Shown: piece by piece, positions 1-5,163 of the stretch
Layout of the letters: every line of letters begins with the position of its first letter
Numbering within the stretch: the stretch's first letter is position 1
Assembly: GCA_937877765.1 (NCBI GenBank)
Contig: CALGBN010000304.1
Coordinates: 1 to 6,521, forward strand
Source of the DNA: Candidatus Bathyarchaeota archaeon
GTDB taxonomy: Archaea > Thermoproteota > Bathyarchaeia > TCS64
DNA: 6,521 nt
Direction of reading: 5' to 3'
Translations under genes and position numbers: made by a program
The notes under the pieces: generated by a model
The model's input: only the letters and a program-made list of their open reading frames with translations
Databases searched by the model: none
What the model was told of the DNA's origin: nothing

Positions 1-512
1 AGTAAGTAGTGACCAAAGGTCCCCACTGTTGCTGGTTGTCCATGTGTATAGTAAACCATTGGAGTCTCTGTGTGTTTGTCGGCTAACTCGCACATGATCT
101 TAACGAGATTCAGGACGTTCTCGGCGATGGCAAGCATCTCCTTCTTGGTTACCATCTTCATGTCAACCATGACTTGATCGTTTCTGCTACGTCCAGTGTG
201 CATTGCGCCGCCTGCCTCCATGCCGATCTTTTCTATTACCCTCGCTTCGATAAACTCGTGGATGTCTTCATACTCGGCGCCTATCTCTAGTTCACCGTTG
301 TTCCACTCGTCTTTGATTTCCTGTAATGCCCCTAGAATCTTCTTCAGGGGTTCTTCTTCCATAATGCCTTGTTCATGGAGCATGATGTCGTGAGCCATGG
401 TTCCGTCAATGTCCTCGTTGAACATGCGTAGGTCTTCTACTACGCTTGTGTGGAACCGTGCTGTTCTGTCATCGAACTCCTTTGCAAGCCGTGATCTGAA
501 TAAGCTTGACAC
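1..512 (-). CDS. argH: Argininosuccinate lyase, N-terminal part (cut by window edge)
   Basis: Argininosuccinate lyase splits argininosuccinate into arginine and fumarate, the last step of arginine synthesis, as a cytosolic homotetramer of the fumarase/aspartase superfamily. The reading frame, counted from the ATG at 548, has an EDIH segment near residue 94, the family signature HTGRSRNDQV near residues 117-126, and a TxH loop (THGQPA) near residue 168. Only about 180 of the usual 450-500 residues are present; the catalytic serine loop lies beyond base 1. I chose the GTG at 512 because archaeal members start just before an RSRL motif (here MSSLFRSRL) and because a TATA-like box overlaps the ATG at 548. 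That ATG would add 12 residues with no family resemblance and remains possible. The gene follows the dUTPase-like gene on the same strand. The enzyme call is firm; the start is not. Confidence 0.93.
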   Translation of the reverse strand, partial: MSSLFRSRLAKEFDDRTARFHTSVVEDLRMFNEDIDGTMAHDIMLHEQGIMEEEPLKKILGALQEIKDEWNNGELEIGAEYEDIHEFIEARVIEKIGMEAGGAMHTGRSRNDQVMVDMKMVTKKEMLAIAENVLNLVKIMCELADKHTETPMVYYTHGQPATVGTFGHYL

Positions 513-547
513 TGTATTACACCGTTGCCATCTTGAGAAGATGCTCA

Positions 548-557
548 TAATAAATAG
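548..557 (-). promoter_or_regulatory. Candidate TATA box for argH
   Basis: Read on the minus strand this is CTATTTATTA, a good archaeal TATA match. Start of transcription would fall near 523-527, which places the GTG at 512 about 12 bases into the message and makes the ATG at 548 part of the promoter. Confidence 0.45.
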
Positions 558-563
558 GTTACG

Positions 564-569
564 AAAAAA
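564..569 (-). terminator. T-run after the dUTPase-like gene, possible archaeal terminator
   Basis: Six consecutive T on the minus strand, 6 bases past the stop codon at 576-578. Archaeal RNA polymerase can stop at T-runs without a hairpin. It would separate this gene from argH, which has its own TATA candidate. Confidence 0.3.
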
Positions 570-575
570 TAGGCA

Positions 576-1079
576 TCATTTCATGCGTTCCCGCTGGTAA
601 ACCCCGTTATATCCCTGTGATACCTCACCTGTGTGGAAGAATATTAACTGGGCTACCCTTGCATCCTTCTTGAGCCTCAAACCATCAGGATTATGTACAA
701 TCAGCATACTGCTGCTTCTTCCCTCATACCCGGGGTCCCAGACAGCTGTACCAACCTCAGATCCGTTACGTAGAAGCGTTGAACGCGTCCTTGCGATTGC
801 AGCTACATCAAGGGGCATCTTCACCACCTCATTATAGACCACCTTGTAGACGCCTTGCTCTAGGTTATACCAGCCTTCCTTATCTGGTGTTAGTGGTTGT
901 GTATCTGCGATGACTCGTTCATTGTTGCTGAAGTCTACTGCGCCTCCGCCTTGGTAGGCTTCTATTGATTCTAGGCTGAGGTCGAAGCCGCTTGGCTGTA
1001 GTTGAGTATCAAGGTCGATGTAGTTAGTTACTAGTTTGTATTCTGTGATGAGTTCCCTGAGTTGTTTATCGTTCAACAT
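576..1079 (-). CDS. dut: dUTPase/dCTP deaminase family protein, probable dUTP diphosphatase
   Basis: Members of this trimeric all-beta family hydrolyse dUTP to dUMP and pyrophosphate, deaminate dCTP, or both, keeping uracil out of DNA and supplying dUMP for thymidylate. In the 167-residue protein I see QPSGFDLSL (28-36), an RTRSTLLR phosphate-binding motif (97-104), the TAVWDPGYEG core with D115 (111-120) and a C-terminal QGYNGVYQ segment (155-162). Deaminases carry a catalytic glutamate in a V-L-E-F-like strand after this core; here the equivalent strand reads SMLIVHN with no glutamate, so I favour dUTPase activity alone. The ATG at 1079 is preferred over an upstream ATG at 1226, because the extra 49 residues are unlike the family, overlap the protease gene and would read through the TATA box at 1105-1110. 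Annotation pipelines may call it dCTP deaminase. Confidence 0.88.
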   Translation of the reverse strand: MLNDKQLRELITEYKLVTNYIDLDTQLQPSGFDLSLESIEAYQGGGAVDFSNNERVIADTQPLTPDKEGWYNLEQGVYKVVYNEVVKMPLDVAAIARTRSTLLRNGSEVGTAVWDPGYEGRSSSMLIVHNPDGLRLKKDARVAQLIFFHTGEVSQGYNGVYQRERMK

Positions 1080-1104
1080 AGCTGACAAAAGAATGATGTG
1101 TAGG

Positions 1105-1110
1105 ATATAG
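1105..1110 (-). promoter_or_regulatory. TATA box for the dUTPase-like gene
   Basis: CTATAT on the minus strand inside an AT-rich stretch, centred about 28 bases before the ATG at 1079. Predicts a leaderless or near-leaderless transcript and supports that start. Confidence 0.5.
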
Positions 1111-1134
1111 AAAATATTAACCCCGTTTAGGGGT
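1110..1134 (-). terminator. Hairpin plus T-rich tail at the end of the protease gene
   Basis: On the minus strand ACCCC (1134-1130), loop TAAAC, GGGGT (1124-1120) forms a 5-bp GC-rich stem, followed by TTAATATTTT (1119-1110). The stem lies within the last codons and the tail holds the TAA stop. It could end the protease transcript just before the next promoter, but the stem is short. Confidence 0.3.
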
Positions 1135-1980
1135 ATTACGGCCTGGTCTAGGTAGAGGTACGTACTCGATACCTTTTCTCTGGGGTTTATCCATCTTATA
1201 GTAATCCATAAGCTGATAGACCTCACGCGGAAGCTCAGTTAATGCACAGCGGCCAAGAAGTTCACAAGTAGCATCTGCTGTTATCGGGAAATCATGAGTA
1301 TATTTGCCGCTAACAAGATTCTCAATAACCTCATCGATCTGATCCTCCTCAAACTTGCCAACCAGAAGCTGTCTAACTGTATCCTTCATCTGGTCTATGG
1401 CTTTACGAGCCTCCTCAGCTAAGTAAAGTGTCTGGTCATCGATCTCATCCCTTTTCTTGGTCTCTACTACCCTGACTATGCTTGTCGCAGCATAGGTCAT
1501 GGTCTGAGTTCCGAGCTGGGGATCAACTGGACCGAGTACAGCATGAGGGTCCATGAGTATCTCGTCAGCTGCTAGTGCGATCAATGTGCCGCCGCTCATG
1601 GCGTAGTGGGGAACCATTACAGTGGTTTTACCTTTGTGTGCTTTCAAGGCGAATGCAATCTGTGTGGCTGCTAGCGCTATTCCTCCGGGAGTGTGTACTA
1701 TGAGATCTATTGGTTGGTCGTCTGGTGTGAGTCTGATGATTCGGAGGAGTTCCTCGCTGTCATCTATGTCTATGTAGCGTGCGAGAGGCAGTCCGAATAG
1801 ACTTAGCGTCTCTTGTCTGTGGATTAGAGTGATTACGTTGGTGCCTCGTTTTCTTCCTAGGCTCTTCAAGGCGGTTTCTCGTGCGTTTTGGAGCATTCCT
1901 TGTTGGAGTCTTGGATATATGAGGCTGAAGAATAGGAAGATTACCCAGAAGTTGTTGGCTAGTGCATCGAATATGTTCAT
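1117..1980 (-). CDS. SDH/ClpP-class serine protease, membrane anchored
   Basis: A 287-residue protein of the archaeal and bacterial SDH family (serine dehydrogenase proteinase, ClpP/crotonase fold, related to SppA). It has a hydrophobic N-terminal segment (about 9-22) that would anchor it in the membrane, an oxyanion-type TPGG motif (97-100), a nucleophile region HYAMSGG with S129 as the likely catalytic serine, a GPVDPQ turn (150-155), a helical stretch (about 185-225), and a THDFPI motif (228-233) that I recall as conserved in this family. Such enzymes are thought to cleave peptides in or near the membrane; the substrate is unknown. The ATG at 1980 is chosen because a TATA box sits 25 bases upstream; a TTG at 2022 would add 14 residues but lies upstream of that box. 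It is transcribed divergently from the membrane-protein/regulator operon. Confidence 0.9.
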   Translation of the reverse strand: MNIFDALANNFWVIFLFFSLIYPRLQQGMLQNARETALKSLGRKRGTNVITLIHRQETLSLFGLPLARYIDIDDSEELLRIIRLTPDDQPIDLIVHTPGGIALAATQIAFALKAHKGKTTVMVPHYAMSGGTLIALAADEILMDPHAVLGPVDPQLGTQTMTYAATSIVRVVETKKRDEIDDQTLYLAEEARKAIDQMKDTVRQLLVGKFEEDQIDEVIENLVSGKYTHDFPITADATCELLGRCALTELPREVYQLMDYYKMDKPQRKGIEYVPLPRPGRNTPKRG

Positions 1981-2002
1981 AGTTTCTTGATGGGAGCCTT
2001 GG

Positions 2003-2008
2003 TTTAAA
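2003..2008 (-). promoter_or_regulatory. TATA box for the SDH-family protease
   Basis: TTTAAA centred about 25 bases before the ATG at 1980, predicting a leaderless message. It lies only 7 bases from the inverted repeat at 2016-2037, so a protein bound there could affect it. Confidence 0.5.
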
Positions 2009-2015
2009 ACGGTTA

Positions 2016-2037
2016 GCCACAAAACATACTTTGTGGC
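2016..2037. promoter_or_regulatory. Perfect inverted repeat, probable operator
   Basis: GCCACAAA (2016-2023), six-base spacer, TTTGTGGC (2030-2037): an exact 8-bp dyad between two divergent promoters. The half-site core CACAAA appears again at 2055-2060. Position and symmetry fit a dimeric winged-helix regulator, most simply the one encoded at 2700-3008. The site is seen directly; the binding protein is inferred. Confidence 0.6.
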
Positions 2038-2042
2038 GCAAA

Positions 2043-2057
2043 GTGTTTAAATAACAC
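2043..2057 (+). promoter_or_regulatory. TATA box inside a second dyad, promoter of the membrane protein/regulator operon
   Basis: TTTAAATA (2046-2053) is centred about 28 bases before the ATG at 2078, giving a leaderless message. It is enclosed by the inverted repeat GTGTT (2043-2047) / AACAC (2053-2057). The direct repeat CAAAGTG occurs on both sides, at 2039-2045 and 2057-2063. A repressor bound here would block TBP access. Confidence 0.6.
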
Positions 2058-2077
2058 AAAGTGATCATAGAAAAACA

Positions 2078-2707
2078 ATGACCGACAAGATCAACCTCAA
2101 AGATATGGAGAAAAGAGCCCACAAACTCCTAAACGAGGACGGCATGATGGAGCTACTCATGGGAGCAATACTATTCGTCTCCAGCACATCATTCTCAGGA
2201 ACAGCCTCATTCACACCATTTCTAGGACTATACGTTGTCTTCATGAAAACAATCATCGAGGCCTATAGAAAACGCGTCACATATCCAAGAATAGGCTACC
2301 TCAAGCTCCCAGATGAGGAGGTAAAAGATGTTGGTCTTGGAATTCTCATGTTTATAGGGGTCATCATGTTGGCGTTGATTGTCTTCATCTCACTTATCTA
2401 TGGACAGGTTACAGGAGTTCTTGTTTACAGATGGATACCGGCGCTAGTTGGGTTGATTCTCTTCGGTGGCCTCTACTATAATTATGAGCGGACAGGAGAC
2501 AAGGTGAACCTAGTCTATATCGCTATAGGGTTAATATCTGGGTTAGGTTTTTCACTGCTTGACTTTACCGACACCAAACTGGGACCGCAACTACATTTAC
2601 TCTTTTTAAGCGGGGTATTCATTGTGGCTGGAATCATCAGGCTTCGTAATTTCACAAAAAGATATCCAGTAATCTCCGTTGATGAAAGAGGCATAACTGA
2701 TGAGTAA
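2078..2707 (+). CDS. Polytopic membrane protein of unknown function, paired with a winged-helix regulator
   Basis: This 209-residue protein has a charged cytosolic-looking N-terminus (1-22), a hydrophobic block starting with MMELLMG, and about six predicted membrane helices (roughly 24-41, 43-60, 86-108, 117-134, 144-161, 171-188). Between helices 2 and 3 is a loop with R-VTYPRIGY (66-74). I recall an N-terminal G-x-x-E-L-x-x-G and an R-x-TYPR-x-GY loop in uncharacterised membrane proteins encoded next to PF13601-type regulators in archaea and bacteria, so this looks like a conserved but unnamed family; that comes from memory, not a search. The tail (189-209) is polar. No transporter or enzyme motif is visible. 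Its stop codon overlaps the regulator start by 8 bases, so the two are co-transcribed and probably translationally coupled. The ATG is supported by a TATA box 28 bases upstream. Confidence 0.8.
   Translation: MTDKINLKDMEKRAHKLLNEDGMMELLMGAILFVSSTSFSGTASFTPFLGLYVVFMKTIIEAYRKRVTYPRIGYLKLPDEEVKDVGLGILMFIGVIMLALIVFISLIYGQVTGVLVYRWIPALVGLILFGGLYYNYERTGDKVNLVYIAIGLISGLGFSLLDFTDTKLGPQLHLLFLSGVFIVAGIIRLRNFTKRYPVISVDERGITDE
2687..2691 (+). promoter_or_regulatory. Shine-Dalgarno-like site for the regulator
   Basis: AGAGG within the 3' end of the membrane-protein gene, 8 bases before the ATG at 2700. As the second gene of an operon, the regulator needs an internal initiation site, unlike its leaderless neighbours. 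Confidence 0.4.
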
Positions 2708-3008
2708 TCCAAGTGATGAGTTGCCTGATGTAAAGTCGATTGATAGATTGATACATGAACCGGTCAGGCTGCTGATTATGGCTAACCTGTATGTTGCAGA
2801 TACTGCGGATTTTATTTACCTCATGAACCAACTGAATCTAACCTTTGGTAACCTTAGCAGTCATATGAGCAAACTGGAGGAAGCTGGCTACATCAACGTG
2901 GAGAAAGAGTTCCAAGATAAGAAACCGGTAACTAAATTGAGCCTTACTGATTTAGGTCGAGAAGCGTTTGAGGATTATCGTCAGCGTATGAAGCACCTCT
3001 TTATCTAA
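2700..3008 (+). CDS. Small winged-helix transcriptional regulator (PF13601-like)
   Basis: A 102-residue DNA-binding protein made up almost entirely of one winged-helix domain. The order is a first helix with the IHEPVRLLIMANL segment (18-30), an FIYLMNQLNLTFGNLSSHMSKLEEAGYI helix-turn-helix (about 38-65; N51, S53, S54 and H55 lie in the recognition helix), a beta wing (about 64-82) rich in lysine, and a C-terminal helix starting LTDLGREAFEDYRQ (82-95), likely for dimer contacts. This pattern fits the HTH_34/MarR-like family PF13601. No cysteine or metal site is present, which argues against metal-sensing ArsR members. It overlaps the upstream membrane-protein gene by 8 bases, and the inverted repeats upstream of that gene are the natural candidate operators, giving autoregulation. 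What it senses is not visible; the membrane partner might relay the signal. Confidence 0.9.
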   Translation: MSNPSDELPDVKSIDRLIHEPVRLLIMANLYVADTADFIYLMNQLNLTFGNLSSHMSKLEEAGYINVEKEFQDKKPVTKLSLTDLGREAFEDYRQRMKHLFI

Positions 3009-3191
3009 TCCTGTCACCCGCAACTCTATTTTCTTATGACATAACGGTTAAGCCAAATCATTGGTAACAAAAATCAAGGAAGGCTAGAAAATGTACATAA
3101 TCTTTGACTATCTCGGTTACACCGCGTGGTGGCTTAGGATGACCTGTATGCACCTCTGGTGGAACATATAGATCATCAAGCATTTCCCATT

Positions 3192-3199
3192 TTTATAAA
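3192..3199 (+). promoter_or_regulatory. Strong TATA box in the intergenic gap
   Basis: TTTATAAA is the best TATA match in the window. Transcription would start near 3220-3223, just before a GGAGAGGGG ribosome-binding-like run (3230-3238) and an ATG at 3241. That combination implies a short transcribed gene, coding or not. Confidence 0.5.
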
Positions 3200-3240
3200 A
3201 AAGTTGAATTAGGATTTTAGTAAAAAAAAGGAGAGGGGTT

Positions 3241-3409
3241 ATGGTTACATGAACCAGCAGTTAACCCAGAGGTTAATGATGATTTGTACCCATCCATAAT
3301 AGTTGAAGACATAATTTGCGTACCTTTAGACCAGCATGAAGGTGTAACTAGAAAATCACTTTATGAGTTATGTCAACAGGCAGAACACGCTTTGGTTACA
3401 TCAGTTTAA
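3241..3409 (+). pseudogene. Possible small frameshifted gene (or small RNA locus)
   Basis: The ATG at 3241 follows a ribosome-binding-like GGAG (3230-3233) with 7-base spacing, but its frame stops after three codons (TGA at 3250-3252). The frame of CAT at 3248 is open from there to a TAA at 3407-3409. Removing one base near 3247 joins the two into a 55-residue acidic protein beginning MVHEPAVNPEV and containing SIIVEDIICVPLDQHEG. I do not recognise it. The break could be real decay or an assembly error. Alternatively the transcript is a small RNA: GGGTTA (3236-3241) pairs with TAACCC (3262-3267) and GGTT (3243-3246) with AACC (3252-3255), forming a stem that would hide the start. It ends 12 bases before the convergent MFS gene. 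Confidence 0.3.
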
Positions 3410-3421
3410 ATAAACGATGGC

Positions 3422-4633
3422 TTAATGCTCCGGATACTTGCTGAGCAACCAGATCAAGATACACACGGGCAAAATAGCGGCAATACAAACTGGGAAAATC
3501 ACCCGCGTACTATAATTCTCAATCAATACACTCGCACCAGTTGTAGAAAGTGAGCCAAACAGATTAACCATCACAAAATTGAAGCTATAAGCAAGACTTC
3601 TATTCTCCAAGCTACTGTGACTAGCTATCATACTGTTCAATAAGGGCATAAACGCTGCCTGAAGAAGTCTATACAAAGCATAAATTACAACGACAGTAAC
3701 GAGTGTTCTCATAGATGGGAAAATAAACAGGAACCCAGCTAATACCGCGTTTACCAGTATCCCCATCCTGTACTTTCCATAACGGTCTCCCGCATAACCA
3801 CCTACAACGCTACCAAGTATACCTGCGATGGGGCCTAGACCTGATATGATGCTTGTAAGGCTGTAGCTTAACCCAATCTCTATCGTGAAATAGACTGGCA
3901 CATATGTAACCAACACGTTAAAGATCGCCTCAATCACCGTAGAGACCGCTACAACTAAGAGAAAATCACGTGAAATAATGCTTCTAATGTCTCCGAGGAA
4001 GTTCAACTCACGTTTCTCACCACCCTCAAGGGTCCTACGAGTATAACCGATGCTGAAAACAGCCATAATCAGCGTCAATACTGCCCAAACATAGAAACTG
4101 TAGCGCCACCCCCAACGGGACATAAAGATACCCAAGAGAAGTGGCCCAGCAGCGAATCCAATGTTGCTTCCTATGTTGTGGATTCCCAGCGCTAAGCTGA
4201 GTTTTGAGGTATCGAAGCTACTCGCCATCTTTAGGCTTGGAGGATGATACAGGGTTGAACCCACGGAAAGTAAAATGAAACCAGCGAGCAGAGTATAGAA
4301 CCCGTTGCTCAGGGGGATTACTAGTGCTCCCAGTAATGTGACGAAATAGCTTGCTGTGAGGGTTTGGGCGGGGTACTGGTCACTGATGATGCCTGTGGGT
4401 ATGTAGATGAATACATTGATGAGTCGTGGGATGGATGAGAGGAGGCTTAGCTGTACGAGACTGATGCCTAGTTCTTCTTGAAACGGTAGCAATAGTACTG
4501 GTAGGAGCATCGTAAAAACGTGGATTATGAAGTGGCTGCTTGCTAGATAGCCGAGGTATAGTTTGTCGTTTCTCGCGTTCAACGTGGTTTCTCCGTGGTA
4601 CCGGCTATGGAATATGTGATCGTATTTAATCAT
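3422..4633 (-). CDS. MFS transporter, fosmidomycin-resistance-like
   Basis: A 403-residue major facilitator with about 12 membrane helices in two halves joined by a charged loop (about 198-222). The first half has a shortened motif A between helices 2 and 3 (GIISDQYPAQ, 81-90), and the second a clear one (GGYAGDRYGKYR, 278-289). The segments GSTLYHPPSLKMAS (125-138) and LALGIHNIGSNIGFAAGPLL (147-166) resemble the Fsr/fosmidomycin-resistance branch (GLGxxxFHPE and GNIGFAxGP patterns), which suggests proton-driven export of small molecules. The substrate cannot be read from the sequence. The ATG at 4633 lacks a TATA box at the usual distance. An ATTAAATA box lies just inside the gene (4630-4623), and a TTG at 4582 has GGAG (4594-4591) 8 bases before it, so the real start may be 17 codons later. 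It is convergent with the small locus at 3241-3409 and divergent from the FMN-barrel gene. Confidence 0.88.
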   Translation of the reverse strand: MIKYDHIFHSRYHGETTLNARNDKLYLGYLASSHFIIHVFTMLLPVLLLPFQEELGISLVQLSLLSSIPRLINVFIYIPTGIISDQYPAQTLTASYFVTLLGALVIPLSNGFYTLLAGFILLSVGSTLYHPPSLKMASSFDTSKLSLALGIHNIGSNIGFAAGPLLLGIFMSRWGWRYSFYVWAVLTLIMAVFSIGYTRRTLEGGEKRELNFLGDIRSIISRDFLLVVAVSTVIEAIFNVLVTYVPVYFTIEIGLSYSLTSIISGLGPIAGILGSVVGGYAGDRYGKYRMGILVNAVLAGFLFIFPSMRTLVTVVVIYALYRLLQAAFMPLLNSMIASHSSLENRSLAYSFNFVMVNLFGSLSTTGASVLIENYSTRVIFPVCIAAILPVCILIWLLSKYPEH

Positions 4634-4680
4634 AACCCCAGAATCGTTTCTTGAACCTCAGTACTGGTTTGTTGAAACCC

Positions 4681-4688
4681 TTATCAAA
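4681..4688 (+). promoter_or_regulatory. TATA box for the FMN split-barrel gene
   Basis: TTATCAAA, a weaker match, centred about 25 bases before the ATG at 4710; predicts a leaderless message. Confidence 0.4.
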
Positions 4689-4709
4689 AACAAGGGACCC
4701 AATGATTTC

Positions 4710-5138
4710 ATGCAGTTAATAGACGAGATAATGAAACGGTTCAAGGAGCAGCAAGTTGTGCAGTTCGCCACATCAGACAAAGAACAGCCAAGAGTCCGCC
4801 CCATGAGCCTCATCTACATGAACAAACACTTCTACATGATCACAGGGGCACGGGGCGGAAAAGACGCAAAGAAGCTACAGCAGCTGAGAGTGAATCCAAG
4901 GTTTGAGTATTATATGAGCCTTGATGGTGATAAGGTAAATGGATTCATCAGAGGTGCAGGGGACGCATTCGAGGTTGATGATAAAACAACCAAAAAACGG
5001 GTCTATGATGCTATTGATTGGGCAAAAGGATACTTTGACCGTGTTGATCACCCAGATTATGTGTTGTTGGAGCTTGTGCATGATGGTTTCAGTTATCGTG
5101 CTCCGGACGATATGGAGATCAAGTACCTCAAACTATAG
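4710..5138 (+). CDS. Pyridoxamine 5'-phosphate oxidase family protein (FMN-binding split barrel)
   Basis: A 142-residue single-domain split-barrel protein. The typical order is seen: an N-terminal helix (1-13), a strand VVQFATSDKEQPRVRPM (16-32) with the family-typical P-R-V-R-P-M, a strand HFYMITGA (40-47), the K-D-A-K-K-L-Q-Q-L-R-V-N-P helix (51-63) that usually contacts the flavin phosphate, a strand RFEYYMS (64-70), a GFIRGAGDAFEV strand (78-89), and a final pair of strands after HPDYVLLELV (114-123). Members bind FMN or F420 and reduce small substrates, or simply bind flavin or heme. This one is shorter than true PdxH and lacks its C-terminal pyridoxal-binding end, so a role in vitamin B6 synthesis is unlikely. 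The substrate is unknown. The start fits the TATA spacing. Confidence 0.88.
   Translation: MQLIDEIMKRFKEQQVVQFATSDKEQPRVRPMSLIYMNKHFYMITGARGGKDAKKLQQLRVNPRFEYYMSLDGDKVNGFIRGAGDAFEVDDKTTKKRVYDAIDWAKGYFDRVDHPDYVLLELVHDGFSYRAPDDMEIKYLKL
5133..5138 (+). promoter_or_regulatory. TATA box for the 2H phosphoesterase gene, overlapping a stop codon
   Basis: CTATAG, centred about 28 bases before the ATG at 5164, contains the TAG stop of the preceding gene. It allows separate transcription of the downstream gene despite the 25-base gap. Confidence 0.35.
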
Positions 5139-5163
5139 ATAACCAATCCCACAACCTATCTCT

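Larger units (their letters stand above)
3009..3421. other. 413-base gap between the regulator and the MFS transporter gene
   Basis: The gap holds a T-rich stretch soon after the regulator (about 3024-3033) that could end the operon. A 26-codon frame (3091-3171) is preceded by an AAGGAAGG site (3076-3083). After these come a strong TATA box (3192-3199) and a 55-residue reading frame that lacks a start in its own frame (3239-3409). I found no tRNA, no CRISPR-like repeat and no insertion-sequence remnant. The part around 3180-3230 is markedly AT-rich. Confidence 0.6.

Noticed and set aside
196..837. Plus-strand open frames opposite argH and the dUTPase-like gene
   Set aside because: Their products are serine/leucine-rich shadows of well-supported minus-strand genes.
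1080..1226. N-terminal extension of the dUTPase-like gene to the ATG at 1226
   Set aside because: The 49 extra residues are unlike the family, overlap the protease coding region and run through the TATA box at 1105-1110.
1981..2022. Upstream TTG start for the protease
   Set aside because: It lies upstream of the TATA box at 2003-2008 and inside the inverted repeat; the ATG at 1980 precedes the hydrophobic anchor directly.
1760..2256. Open frames on the minus strand across the divergent promoter and the membrane-protein gene
   Set aside because: They are antisense or out-of-frame shadows with no family resemblance and cross both promoters.
3404..3415. GTTT-AAAT-AAAC dyad between the convergent genes as a bidirectional terminator
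   Set aside because: Only 4 AT-rich base pairs with no clear T-run; too weak to call.
3009..3421. tRNA, CRISPR array or insertion-sequence remnant in the gap
   Set aside because: No cloverleaf, no regularly spaced repeats and no transposase fragment seen by eye.
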